The translations under genes and the position numbers were made by a program. The notes under the pieces were generated by a model. That model saw only the letters and a list, made by a program, of their open reading frames with translations, searched no databases and was not told the origin of the DNA. A stretch of 64,000 nucleotides of DNA from Paenibacillus sp. J2TS4. GTDB lineage: Bacteria; Bacillota; Bacilli; Paenibacillales; NBRC-103111. This document shows, piece by piece, positions 26,312-34,887 of the stretch. Location of the stretch: the NCBI RefSeq assembly GCF_018403245.1, contig NZ_BOSH01000001.1:744001-808000 (forward strand). Direction: 5' to 3'. Numbering within the stretch: the first letter of the stretch is position 1; every line of letters starts with the position of its first letter.

Positions 26312-26340
26312 TTGTCAACGAAAAAAGATTTCGGTAAATT
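26312..26340 (+). promoter_or_regulatory. Probable promoter of the importer operon
   Basis: TTGTCA (26312-26317) and TAAATT (26335-26340) are separated by 17 bases, a fair sigma-A promoter. It lies 31 bases before the GTG start of the first permease gene, inside the gap between regulator and importer. Confidence 0.5.
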
Positions 26341-26370
26341 GATGGAAATTTAGGGAGGGGAGGTGAGGCG

Positions 26371-27330
26371 GTGGAGCAGCCATTAAAGAGCTCAATACGG
26401 ACAGCAGAGCACCAGAAACGATCGTTATCTTTGGACCGAAAGAGAAAATTTAAGCAGAATCTGCCTTTACTCGTCATGTTTATCCCGGTCGTCGCTTTTT
26501 ATCTGATTTTTAAGTATGCGCCCATGGTCGGAGTTATTATCGCTTTTAAAAGCTATAACTTTGCCGACGGGATTTTTGGCAGTCCATGGGTTGGAATGAA
26601 AAATTTCCAGCTGCTGTTCAGCAACCCGAATTCGCTGCTCATTATTCGGAATACGCTGATGCTCAGCCTGTTGAGTCTTATTATCGGGTTTCCATTTCCG
26701 ATAATGCTCGCCATTTTGCTTAACGAGGTCAGAAGAATGTGGTTTAAGAAGACGGTGCAAACCCTCGTTTTTTTACCTCACTTTTTATCCTGGGTTATCG
26801 TCGGCGGCATGGTGGTAACGATTTTCTCCCAGCAATCGGGAGTCATTAATCACTTGCTGGAGCAATGGACCGGGACAACCTTCGCGTTCCTGTATAACGA
26901 GCTTTCCTGGATATCGATCTATGTCGGCTCGGGCATATGGAAGGAAGCCGGGTTCAGCGCGATTATTTATATGTCCGCGCTGTCTACAATTGACCCGAGC
27001 TTATATGAAGCGGCCAGCATCGACGGGGCGAGCAAATGGAAGAAAATATGGCATATTTCACTGCCGGGGATTGCACCGGTCATTATTCTCATGCTGATTC
27101 TTTCCATGGGAAGGGTGATGGAGGTCGGCTTCGACCAGGTGTATACTCTGCAAAATTCGGTCGTAGCCAATGTATCCGAGGTCATCAGCACCTATATTTA
27201 CAGCTTCGGCTTGCAAAGAGGACAGTTTAGTCTGACGAGCGCCATGGGCTTGTTCGAATCGGTGGTAGGCTTTATTCTCGTCGTCCTGGCCAATACGATC
27301 GCCCGCAGATTCGATCGTGGACTCTGGTAG
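26371..27330 (+). CDS. ABC permease, LplB-like
   Basis: A 319-residue permease with six membrane segments (LLVMFIPVVAFYLIFKYAP, TLMLSLLSLIIGFPFPIMLA). The EAA loop is LYEAASIDGASKWKKIWHISLPG. The sequence YAPMVGVIIAFKSYNFADGI is typical of LplB-type permeases of complex polysaccharide importers in Bacilli. The start is GTG at 26371 behind a purine-rich GGGAGGGGAGGTGAGG. It pairs with the YtcP-like gene 41 bases downstream; no ATPase gene is present. Confidence 0.92.
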   Translation: MEQPLKSSIRTAEHQKRSLSLDRKRKFKQNLPLLVMFIPVVAFYLIFKYAPMVGVIIAFKSYNFADGIFGSPWVGMKNFQLLFSNPNSLLIIRNTLMLSLLSLIIGFPFPIMLAILLNEVRRMWFKKTVQTLVFLPHFLSWVIVGGMVVTIFSQQSGVINHLLEQWTGTTFAFLYNELSWISIYVGSGIWKEAGFSAIIYMSALSTIDPSLYEAASIDGASKWKKIWHISLPGIAPVIILMLILSMGRVMEVGFDQVYTLQNSVVANVSEVISTYIYSFGLQRGQFSLTSAMGLFESVVGFILVVLANTIARRFDRGLW

Positions 27331-27371
27331 GCTGTGTGTTAGTATGAACTCTCATATTTCAGGAGGATGCG

Positions 27372-28241
27372 ATGAGAAGAACGTCAGGTGAAAGATGGTT
27401 TAATGGAGCCGTCGCCGTATTATTGTTCATTGCCGGCGTCAGCTGCTTGCTTCCCTTGCTGCATGTGGCGTCCGTTTCGCTCAGCGATCCCCATTATGTC
27501 CGGTCAGGGGCGGTTACTTTATGGCCGCGCGGCTGGTCGCTGGAATCGTACACGCTATTATTTAAAGGCTCTAAAATTGTTAGCGCTTTAAAAAACAGCT
27601 TCACCATAACCGTGGTGGGCGTTCTGCTGAGCATGCTGTTTACGACGCTGGCCGCATATCCGCTGTCGCGCAAATATTTTTATTTTCGCCGTTTTTTTAC
27701 ACTGGCCATCGTTTTTACGATGCTGTTCAGCGGCGGATTAATTCCTACCTATCTGGTCATGAAGCAGTTGGGCTTGATCAATACTTACGGGGCATTGTGG
27801 CTCCCCGGACTCGTAAGCACATTCAATATGCTGATCATGCGCACTTATTTTGACGGGATACCGGAAGAATTGGATGATGCCGCGCGGATGGACGGCTGCG
27901 GGGAGTGGCGGTATTTGCTGCAGGTGGTGCTGCCGTTATCGCTCCCGGTTATTGCGACACTATCCGTATTCTATGCCGTCGGCTATTGGAATGCCTTCTT
28001 CTCGGTATTGATCTACATTAACGATACCAGCAAATACAACTTAACCGTGCTGGTGCAACAGATGATCCAAAGCCAGTCCTTGATGCAGGAGCTGAACGCC
28101 AGCGATATGCAGACGTTCATTACACCCGAAGGCATCAAAACCGCCGGAATTGTCGTCATGGTTCTGCCGCTTCTTATCGTCTATCCATTCCTGCAGAAGT
28201 ACTTCGTCAAAGGTGTGATGATAGGGGCGGTCAAAGGATAG
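27372..28241 (+). CDS. ABC permease, YtcP/LplC-like
   Basis: A 289-residue partner permease with six membrane segments and the EAA loop ELDDAARMDGCGEWRYLLQVVLP. N-terminal LLPLLHVASVSLSDPHYV and C-terminal YPFLQKYFVKGVMIGAVKG are hallmarks of the YtcP group. It should dimerise with the LplB-like protein in the membrane. The ATG at 27372 follows AGGAGG. The binding protein gene begins 38 bases downstream. Confidence 0.93.
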   Translation: MRRTSGERWFNGAVAVLLFIAGVSCLLPLLHVASVSLSDPHYVRSGAVTLWPRGWSLESYTLLFKGSKIVSALKNSFTITVVGVLLSMLFTTLAAYPLSRKYFYFRRFFTLAIVFTMLFSGGLIPTYLVMKQLGLINTYGALWLPGLVSTFNMLIMRTYFDGIPEELDDAARMDGCGEWRYLLQVVLPLSLPVIATLSVFYAVGYWNAFFSVLIYINDTSKYNLTVLVQQMIQSQSLMQELNASDMQTFITPEGIKTAGIVVMVLPLLIVYPFLQKYFVKGVMIGAVKG

Positions 28242-28279
28242 CGGGATACAATAAAATCAGGAAAAGTGAGGGGTAGAGA

Positions 28280-29920
28280 ATGAAACAAAGAAGATCACAA
28301 TGGATGACCGCCGGGATGATTCCGGCGCTGGCCTTGGCTACAGTGATGGCAGGCTGTTCAGGCTCAGGCGGTTCCGGGCAGCCGGGTAAGGATCCTGATG
28401 TTAAGGATGCGGACGGATCCAAGAAGAAGGCGAATATAACGGCAACGATCTATGATCGCGGCTTGGTTCCGGAAAGTGAAGGAACGATTGAGAAAAATCG
28501 CTGGACAGAGTGGATTAACGAGAACGGGCCGGCCAATGTCAAGTTCGTCGCCATTCCCCGCAACGATGCTACGGCGAAGCTGACTACGTTATTCGCTTCC
28601 GGGAGCGCACCTGATCTGGTTTTTGAGTATTCCAACACACTTCGCGATCAGCTTTACTCGCAAAAACAGATTCGCAGTGTCGACGAGTTAATTGAAGAGC
28701 ACAGCACGACTTATAAGCAGCTGTTGGAACAGTATCCGCTCTTCAAATCGGTAGCTACTATGCCGGACGGCAAAATGTATGCTTTCGGCAAAATCAACGG
28801 CTTGTCCACGAACCATGCTCTCTATATCCGCGCCGATTGGCTGAAACAAGTCAACAAAGAAGTTCCGAAGACGACAGAAGAGCTGTATGAAGTATTAAAA
28901 GCGTTTACAGAGCAGGACCCGGACGGCAACGGCAGCAAGGATACCTACGGCACATCGTTGGCTTATATAACCAATCAGGTCATCAATGCGATGTTTCAGA
29001 ATGTGCGCTGGGTTGTTGAGGACGGGGAACTGATCCGCGATTGGGAAAGAGCCAAGGCGGCTACTGAATTCAAGAAGCGTCTTTACGATGAAGGCCTTGT
29101 GGACAAAGACTATCTGACCGATAAGAGCGGGCAAAAAGCCCAGCAGGATTGGGTCAACGGCAAGATCGGCATGTGGGCCGGACAAACGAACGGTCCAGCC
29201 TGGTTCCAAATTTACGAATCTTTGAAGAAAAATGATCCTTCAGCCGAAGTGCTGGTCATTCCGCTGCCTGAAAGTCCGTTTGGTCAATTCAGTCCGGTTA
29301 TCCAAAATCCGGTTCAGTTGACCGCCATGATCAACGCTCAGGCTAAAAATCCGGAGGCCATTATAGAATACATTGATTTCATATCGTCGGAGACGGCCGG
29401 GAAAACATTGAAATATGGATTGGAGGGAACCCACAGCACAACAGGCTCCAATGGCTGCCCGGCCTTTGTAGACAAGGAGAAGGCTAAAGAATTGTCCTAC
29501 ACCGATGATTTCAGAATGCTCTATTCCCCTGCGCTGGAGGGGAAATGCGGGGAGTATGCAGAGACTTTGAATCAGGACAATCCTGTGGAAAAAGAGTTCT
29601 ATGATCTGGTCCAAATGGCTAATGAAGCTTATTTGACTCCGGAAAGACCGATCGCCGATATTACTCACGGGGAACATATGCCGACGCCGCCGGAAGATAT
29701 TCAACTGATTGTCTCCAGCGTCAACAAGCAGATCGACGATCTGTGGAATAAAGCTATCGTCAGCGGCCCTTCCTATACTCCTGATCAAGCTATGAACGAG
29801 GCGAAAAGCCTGTGGGACAAGGCGGGAGGCAAGCAGGTCGAAGAATGGTACGCCAATTGGTACAGCGAAAACAAAGAAACGGCTCTGCTGCGGGATAAAT
29901 TGTATGAGTTCAAGCGATGA
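28280..29920 (+). CDS. Extracellular solute-binding lipoprotein (LipO-like)
   Basis: A 546-residue large binding protein of the type serving LplB/YtcP permeases. The lipoprotein signal ends at VMAGC, followed by a Gly/Ser linker. The body contains PRNDATAKLTTLFASGSAPDLVF-type binding-protein strands (two parts), NHALYIRADWLKQVNKEVPK and EDGELIRDWERA. It would sit on the outer membrane face and deliver a poly- or oligosaccharide. A dilysine-rich DPDGNGSKDTYG loop resembles a calcium-binding loop found in this group. Its 3' end overlaps the esterase gene by 17 bases, coupling the two. Confidence 0.92.
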   Translation: MKQRRSQWMTAGMIPALALATVMAGCSGSGGSGQPGKDPDVKDADGSKKKANITATIYDRGLVPESEGTIEKNRWTEWINENGPANVKFVAIPRNDATAKLTTLFASGSAPDLVFEYSNTLRDQLYSQKQIRSVDELIEEHSTTYKQLLEQYPLFKSVATMPDGKMYAFGKINGLSTNHALYIRADWLKQVNKEVPKTTEELYEVLKAFTEQDPDGNGSKDTYGTSLAYITNQVINAMFQNVRWVVEDGELIRDWERAKAATEFKKRLYDEGLVDKDYLTDKSGQKAQQDWVNGKIGMWAGQTNGPAWFQIYESLKKNDPSAEVLVIPLPESPFGQFSPVIQNPVQLTAMINAQAKNPEAIIEYIDFISSETAGKTLKYGLEGTHSTTGSNGCPAFVDKEKAKELSYTDDFRMLYSPALEGKCGEYAETLNQDNPVEKEFYDLVQMANEAYLTPERPIADITHGEHMPTPPEDIQLIVSSVNKQIDDLWNKAIVSGPSYTPDQAMNEAKSLWDKAGGKQVEEWYANWYSENKETALLRDKLYEFKR

Positions 29921-31064
29921 AGCCTGGCCATGGAACCTGACAGAATTGGCACATTGTCCCCGTCTTTATCCAATGTCCGAATGGGAGGACGGGGACATTA
30001 AGGCCCTGTTTTACGAAGGGCTGCCCTATCAGGGGCGGCAGACCCGGGTGTTCGCCTATTACGCCTTGCCTGAACCGGCCTGCGGGAAGAAGGTGCCTGC
30101 CATCGTGCTCGTGCATGGAGGAGGAGGGACGGCTTTTAAAGAATGGGTGCAGCTGTGGAGAGACCGGGGCTATGCCGCCCTCGCCATGGATCTGGAGGGA
30201 CAGCTCCCTCTGGAGAAGAACAGCAGGGGAGAGCGGCCCAGGCATGAATGGGGCGGGCCGGCCAGGCAGGGGATTTTTGCCGATTACGGGCAGCCCCTGC
30301 AAGACCAATGGATGTATCATGCCGTAGCCGACGTCATCCTGGCTCATTCCATTCTCCGTTCCTGCGAACGGGTGGATGCCGACCGAATCGGTGTCACCGG
30401 GATTTCATGGGGGGGAGTCGTGGCCAGCCTGGTGGCGGGAGTGGATCGCCGTCTGGCCTTCGCCATTCCCGTATACGGCTGCGGATATTTATACGAAGCC
30501 GATAACCAGTACGGTCACAGCTTCGAGAGCATGCCGCCGGAGGCTTCCGCCAAGGTGAAGCGTCTCTGGGACCCGTCCTCTTTTTTGCATCGGGTCTCGA
30601 TTCCCATGCTGTGGGTAAACGGCAGTGATGATCCGCACTTCCCGCTTCATCTGACGGGCCGATCGTATCGGACGGCCCACAACGGCATAGACGAATCCGC
30701 ACTGAGCATTCATTTCGGATTAAGTCATTCTCATCGCGCCGGATGGGAGCCGGAGGAAATCTATTCCTTTGCCGATCAAATGACCCGGGGCGGGAAGCCG
30801 CTCGTGCAGATCGTTCGCCAGGAAATGGAAGGGAACCAGGTGAAGGTTCAATTTCGCTCGGACATTGCGGTAAGCCAGGCGGAATTGCGGGTTTCCCGAA
30901 ATGTTTCGGATTGGTTTAAAGCGGAATGGGAAGCGATAGAAGCCCGAATAGAGCAGGATTCCTGTGAAATCAGCGCGGAGCTGCCGGAGCGGGCGGCTGC
31001 GTATTTTTTTCAAATCAAAGATGGATGGGGTAGGCTCGTGAGCACTCCCCCTGTCACGCTCTGA
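29904..31064 (+). CDS. Alpha/beta hydrolase, acetyl xylan esterase/DLH-like
   Basis: A 386-residue esterase candidate. The alpha/beta hydrolase core spans about residues 55-300: AIVLVHGGGGTAFKEW (oxyanion region), DRIGVTGISWGGVVASL (nucleophile Ser), LWVNGSDDPHFPL (acid Asp) and LSHSHRAGW (catalytic His). A C-terminal beta-sandwich of about 90 residues follows (VKVQFRSDIAVSQAELRVSR). No signal peptide is present. It starts within the last 17 bases of the binding-protein gene and closes the operon. Its likely role is removing acetyl or other esters from imported glycans. A peptidase-like role for the same fold cannot be excluded. Confidence 0.85.
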   Translation: MSSSDEAWPWNLTELAHCPRLYPMSEWEDGDIKALFYEGLPYQGRQTRVFAYYALPEPACGKKVPAIVLVHGGGGTAFKEWVQLWRDRGYAALAMDLEGQLPLEKNSRGERPRHEWGGPARQGIFADYGQPLQDQWMYHAVADVILAHSILRSCERVDADRIGVTGISWGGVVASLVAGVDRRLAFAIPVYGCGYLYEADNQYGHSFESMPPEASAKVKRLWDPSSFLHRVSIPMLWVNGSDDPHFPLHLTGRSYRTAHNGIDESALSIHFGLSHSHRAGWEPEEIYSFADQMTRGGKPLVQIVRQEMEGNQVKVQFRSDIAVSQAELRVSRNVSDWFKAEWEAIEARIEQDSCEISAELPERAAAYFFQIKDGWGRLVSTPPVTL

Positions 31065-31117
31065 ATGTCGCTTTCGACAGGGATCTACCCAAAAGCCACT
31101 AGTGTGGCGAAATAAGT

Positions 31118-31411
31118 GCAAAATGCATCTATTTTGCTCCGAAAGATTAACATGCGGTGAAATGGTGGTACAAGTGCTCTTGTTTCGCTGCGAAAGCTGC
31201 GCCTAATATACTCGCAACGCACTAACGTTAAGTGTAAATTCTGCAGTTAGTTCCTGCTTTGTTCGCTAAATGGCTTAATTTAAATGGAAAACCTGCATTT
31301 AAAAAAGGGCAAGTTGCTTGATTTCCTAGATTTTGCTCGAACTAGATGTAGGTTTTCCAGTTATTTTACATATTTTTGTCTGAAATGGCTGGATTTGCTG
31401 CAGAAAATCCA
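31118..31411. repeat. Intergenic region with three palindromes
   Basis: The roughly 370-base gap between esterase and aldo/keto reductase genes contains no gene but three inverted pairs: GCAAAAT/ATTTTGC (31118-31124, 31131-31137), TGGAAAACCTGCA/TGTAGGTTTTCCA (31285-31297, 31347-31359, one G-T pair) and TGGATTT/AAATCCA (31390-31396, 31405-31411). None has a clear T tail. The last one is close to the ribosome site of the next gene and could affect its translation. Confidence 0.5.
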
Positions 31412-31435
31412 TTTAATGAGAAGGAGGAATCGGAA

Positions 31436-32389
31436 ATGCAATATAGACATCTGGGAGCCAGCGGCTTGAAAATAAGTGAGGTCAGTTTGGGAAGTTGGCT
31501 AACTTACGGGAATTCAATGGAAGAAAAGCAATCGGAAGCCGTCGTGGACAAGGCCTACGGGCTGGGTATCAATTTTTTCGATACGGCCAATATGTACGGG
31601 CGCGGAGCCGCTGAACGGATCATGGGCAAGGCATTGTCAAAATATCCGCGGCATTCCTACGTGCTCGCGACCAAGGTTTTCCATCCGATGGGGGACGGGC
31701 CGAACGACAGAGGACTGTCCCGCAAGCATATTATGGAGCAGTGCGAGGCCAGTCTGCAGCGAATGGGCGTCGATTATATCGATTTGTATCAGTGCCACGG
31801 CTATGATTCGAACACTCCTCTGGAGGAGACGCTTCGCGCTTTGGACGATCTGATCACACAGGGGAAAATTCTTTATGCCGGCGTCAGCCGGTGGAAAGCG
31901 GTTCACCTGTCGGATGCTGTTCATACCGCCGAACGGTATCATCTGGACCGGATAATATCCAACCAGCCCCAGTACAACATGTTCACCCGCGGACTGGAGC
32001 AGGAGGTGCTGCCTGTGTGCGAACGGGAAGGGATCGGACAAGTCGTATTCTCTCCTCTGGCCCAAGGAGTATTGACCGGAAAATACAAGCCGGGAATGGC
32101 TCCGCCCGAAGGCTCCCGTGCCGCCGATCCGAAGTCGAACATGTTTATGAAATCATTCATCCAGGAAGCGAATCTGGTCAAAGTGGAGAAGCTGCAGCCG
32201 ATTGCCGAGCGGAACGGTCTTAATATGGCTCAGCTGGCGTTGGCCTGGATTCTGCGGCTGGATAATGTAGCCAGCTGCATTATCGGTGCTTCCCGGCCGG
32301 AACAGGTAGAGGACAATGTCAAAGCATCCGGCGTGAAGCTGGCCGCCGAAGATTTGCAGGAAATCGAAGCTATTCTGAATGGGCAATAG
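31436..32389 (+). CDS. Aldo/keto reductase (KCNAB/YghZ-like)
   Basis: A 317-residue NADPH-dependent reductase with an aldo/keto reductase TIM barrel. The catalytic tetrad residues are visible: Asp in FFDTANMYGRG (also the Tyr), Lys in YVLATKVFHP and His in LYQCHGYDSNTP. SNQPQYNMFTRGLEQEVLP and the C-terminal IIGASRPEQVEDNVKA resemble the potassium-channel beta-subunit subgroup. The frame opens at 31376, but ATG 31436 follows AAGGAGGA and begins with MQYRHLGASGLKIS, the usual family start. It stands alone in front of its own terminator-less gap; its substrate is unknown. Confidence 0.92.
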   Translation: MQYRHLGASGLKISEVSLGSWLTYGNSMEEKQSEAVVDKAYGLGINFFDTANMYGRGAAERIMGKALSKYPRHSYVLATKVFHPMGDGPNDRGLSRKHIMEQCEASLQRMGVDYIDLYQCHGYDSNTPLEETLRALDDLITQGKILYAGVSRWKAVHLSDAVHTAERYHLDRIISNQPQYNMFTRGLEQEVLPVCEREGIGQVVFSPLAQGVLTGKYKPGMAPPEGSRAADPKSNMFMKSFIQEANLVKVEKLQPIAERNGLNMAQLALAWILRLDNVASCIIGASRPEQVEDNVKASGVKLAAEDLQEIEAILNGQ

Positions 32390-32501
32390 CGGCAGCTGCT
32401 GTATCTGCTAACAGTCTTTGACACCTCGCAGCTCAAGCAGGATTTTACCGGGCAGGGAATTATAGACATTTTATCGTTACGTTCCTTTCCTTCTTTTGGT
32501 C

Positions 32502-32530
32502 TATAATGGTCGTAAATGGAAGCGTTACCC
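32502..32530 (+). promoter_or_regulatory. -10 element and cre-like site before the DegT gene
   Basis: TATAAT at 32502-32507 is a perfect -10 hexamer; the -35 is weak (TTACGT about 19 bases upstream). TGGAAGCGTTACCC at 32517-32530 matches the cre consensus at 12 of 14 positions and overlaps the expected transcription start, where CcpA binding would block initiation. Confidence 0.45.
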
Positions 32531-32594
32531 CATGTCGGTTCTGTCGTATCAGTTCTAAAAATGCGATCCATTAAAACGAAAGAAGGTATGGACA

Positions 32595-33875
32595 ATGGAA
32601 AAGGTTGATTTGGAGAAATTAGCGTTGAACGGAGGAGCGCCGGCCAGGAGCAAGCCGCTTCCACCTAATTATCCGGGTGCGGTTGTTATGGGAGAGGAAG
32701 AGGCGGCTCAAGCCGCGCAAATCATTAAAGCGCAATCCCCCTTCCGTTTTTATGGTCCAGATTTGCGAAATTCTGTCACCGCTATGGAAAGGATGATGGA
32801 GAAGGATTTGGGGGTTCCGTACGCACTGGGAGTAACCTCCTGTACTGCTGCCCTTGTTGTTGCCTTGAAAGCGTTGGGCATTGGTTACGGGGATAAGGTC
32901 ATTGTTCCTTCCGTTACTTTTATCGCAACGGCCGGAGCGGTCGTTGCCGCGAACGCGGTTCCTATCTTCGCCGATGTGGATGACAGCTTGAATATAGATC
33001 CCGCCGACTTGGAGAGAGTGATGGACGAAGAAGTGAAAGCGATTATTGCCGTTCCCATCCTCGGCACTTCATGCGACATGGACCCTATTATGGCCTTCGC
33101 CAAAAAACATTCGATTCACGTGATCGAGGATGTCGCCCAGTCCTGCGGTGTCCGCTACAAAGGGCGTTATGCGGGAGCTATCGGAGATGTCGGAGTCTTC
33201 AGCTTCCAGATGAACAAAATCATTACGGCCGGCGAAGGCGGAGCGGTAGTTACGCATAGTCCGGAGTTCTACGAGCGTGCGGCAAGATACCACGATCAAG
33301 GGCTGCTACGGCCTCAATTGAAGGAGCGCCACGGACTGAATCCGGATGAGGAGACTGCGGCCTTCATCGGGCAAAATTACCGGATGAGCGAAATTACGGG
33401 AGCGGTTATGGTCGAGCAATGGGGAAGGCTGAACGGAATCGTCCAAACGATGCGAAATCATCATCGATATCTTAAGCAGGCTCTGGCGGCTGAGTTGCCG
33501 GATATGAAATTCCGCTATTCTCCTGATGAACAAGGGGATATCGGTTCCAATCTAGGAATCCTACTCGATTCCGCTGAGCAAGCCAAGGCATTCACGGAAG
33601 CCTTGAACGCTGAAAATATCGGGGTCCATACCTTATATGGAAGCCGCCCGGTTTATATGGTTCCGCAAATTTTCAATAAACGGACAGCGGAGAAGGATAA
33701 TTTTCCATTCAATTATCCGTTCAAAAATCCTGTCGTCTATACGGAGGACATGTGTCCGCGTGCGGTTGATCTGGTGGCCCGTATGGTGTTCCTGCCGGTC
33801 AGTCCGGTGCTCGCTCCATCCGATCTCGACGAAATTGTCCAGGGGATCACGAAGGTATACAAGACTTTATTCTAA
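32595..33875 (+). CDS. DegT/DnrJ/EryC1/StrS-family aminotransferase
   Basis: A 426-residue PLP-dependent enzyme of the sugar aminotransferase/dehydratase family. PLP-binding features are GVTSCTAALVVALKALGI, VIEDVAQSCGVRYKGR and the Schiff-base Lys208 in SFQMNKIITAGEGGAVVT. The substrate-side motif NYRMSEITGAVMVEQWGRL is also typical. Members transfer amino groups to keto-sugars or act as cyclitol aminotransferases. The opening LALNGGAPARSKPLP is common in stand-alone Bacilli homologues. There is no adjacent nucleotide-sugar gene, so the substrate stays open. Its promoter carries a possible cre site. Confidence 0.9.
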   Translation: MEKVDLEKLALNGGAPARSKPLPPNYPGAVVMGEEEAAQAAQIIKAQSPFRFYGPDLRNSVTAMERMMEKDLGVPYALGVTSCTAALVVALKALGIGYGDKVIVPSVTFIATAGAVVAANAVPIFADVDDSLNIDPADLERVMDEEVKAIIAVPILGTSCDMDPIMAFAKKHSIHVIEDVAQSCGVRYKGRYAGAIGDVGVFSFQMNKIITAGEGGAVVTHSPEFYERAARYHDQGLLRPQLKERHGLNPDEETAAFIGQNYRMSEITGAVMVEQWGRLNGIVQTMRNHHRYLKQALAAELPDMKFRYSPDEQGDIGSNLGILLDSAEQAKAFTEALNAENIGVHTLYGSRPVYMVPQIFNKRTAEKDNFPFNYPFKNPVVYTEDMCPRAVDLVARMVFLPVSPVLAPSDLDEIVQGITKVYKTLF

Positions 33876-33938
33876 CCTGCCGGGCAGGAAGCAATAGAAT
33901 CTCTTCTAACCCGCCAGACAGGATGATAAATTAGAAGA
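33876..33938 (+). repeat. Palindromes after the DegT gene
   Basis: CCTGCC/GGCAGG (33876-33881, 33883-33888) directly follows the stop codon, and TCTTCTAA pairs with TTAGAAGA (33902-33909, 33931-33938). Neither has a T tail, but together they may end or stabilise the transcript. Confidence 0.4.
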
Positions 33939-33978
33939 CGTTCGTCAATCCACCGCCGGATATGCCTGTTTTTGCGGT

Positions 33979-34008
33979 TTGACATCGTCGCTGCACAAGT
34001 GCTAACCT
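33979..34008 (+). promoter_or_regulatory. Possible promoter of the universal stress gene
   Basis: A perfect TTGACA (33979-33984) is followed after 18 bases by TAACCT (34003-34008), a weak -10. It is about 95 bases before the start codon. Confidence 0.4.
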
Positions 34009-34102
34009 TCGAATAAGCGGTTAATTCCTTAACGGAGACCAAGCAATGAATTATAATTTTAATAATTGCGAGTGCACGTAATTCGATAGGAGTGAGAAGA
34101 CG

Positions 34103-34534
34103 ATGATGTTCACTAAATTATTGGTAGCTTATGACGGATCCGAGACTTCCAAGAAAGCTTTGGACAAAGCCATCAGTTATGTCAAAGAAAATCCTGCGGC
34201 CCAGATGGAAGTCGTCTATGTTCTGAATATGCAAAGTCTGGTCATAGGCGAGGCCATGATCAACATTCCGGTTTATCTTGAAAATGAAATGTACGAACAG
34301 GCGGAAGGGATCGTTAAAGAAGTCAATGAGCGATTGGCAGGGCTGTCTGATGCGAAGGCCATTATTAAACGTGGATCACCTGCGCCTACAATATTGCAGT
34401 ATGTAGAGGAAGAAGGATTTGACGTCATTGTCATCGGCAGCCGGGGGCTTGGCGGCATCCGCGAATTCGTGCTTGGAAGTGTCAGTCACAACGTCGCCCA
34501 ACATTCCAAAGTTCCGGTTCTTATCGTTAAATAG
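34103..34534 (+). CDS. Universal stress protein (UspA family)
   Basis: A 143-residue single-domain protein. It begins FTKLLVAYDGSETSKKALDKA and ends with the ATP-binding pattern GSRGLGGIREFVLGSVSHNVA, G-2X-G-9X-G-S, and VPVLIVK, so it belongs to the ATP-binding UspA group. Such proteins support survival under starvation or stress in the cytoplasm. It has an AGGAG ribosome site and is monocistronic, followed by a terminator. Confidence 0.93.
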   Translation: MMFTKLLVAYDGSETSKKALDKAISYVKENPAAQMEVVYVLNMQSLVIGEAMINIPVYLENEMYEQAEGIVKEVNERLAGLSDAKAIIKRGSPAPTILQYVEEEGFDVIVIGSRGLGGIREFVLGSVSHNVAQHSKVPVLIVK

Positions 34535-34560
34535 GAACGTAATGAAAGAGTCAGGTCTGA

Positions 34561-34595
34561 GAAGGTCTCGTACATCGGGGCCTTCTTTGTGTATT
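34561..34595 (+). terminator. Terminator after the universal stress gene
   Basis: GAAGGTCTCG (34561-34570) pairs with CGGGGCCTTC (34576-34585) over ten bases with two G-T pairs, loop TACAT, followed by a T-rich stretch. Confidence 0.8.
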
Positions 34596-34670
34596 CTTGG
34601 CGCGCATCGAATAAACCACGAGAATGCGGTGCACGTTGTGTGGAGGCCGGAACGTACGACAAAGAGGCCA

Positions 34671-34820
34671 AGAGCACATCGTGAATAGGCCAAAAGCGTT
34701 AATGCGAGGATGCGAGAGCATAGCGTGAAGAGGCAGGGAATGTACTGCGAGGGCTCGAGAGCATAGTGTGTGGGCAGAAGCGTACACAAGGAGTGAGAGC
34801 GTATACTATAAAGGCCATAG
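34671..34820. repeat. Imperfect tandem repeats, about 38-44 bp period
   Basis: Units begin at 34671, 34715, 34758 and 34796 with AGAGCAyAkcGTG-like sequence followed by a GGC-containing middle and a GCG-AG end. A more degenerate unit may begin near 34621. The array fills the gap between the stress gene and a hairpin. No open frame of interest runs through it. Confidence 0.5.
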
Positions 34821-34848
34821 ATCCGTGGTACCGCATGACCGGCACGGT

Positions 34849-34880
34849 TAGAGGTCCATGCTATGGAACATGGACCTCTA
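34849..34880 (-). terminator. Perfect 12-bp hairpin downstream of the nitronate monooxygenase gene
   Basis: TAGAGGTCCATG (34849-34860) pairs perfectly with CATGGACCTCTA (34869-34880), loop eight bases. It lies eight bases past the stop codon of the minus-strand gene and could end its transcript, although the T tail is missing. Confidence 0.55.
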
Positions 34881-34887
34881 TGCTTGC

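Noticed and set aside
34671..34820. CRISPR array
   Set aside because: Units are too degenerate, spacing is not a repeat-spacer pattern, and there are no cas genes nearby.
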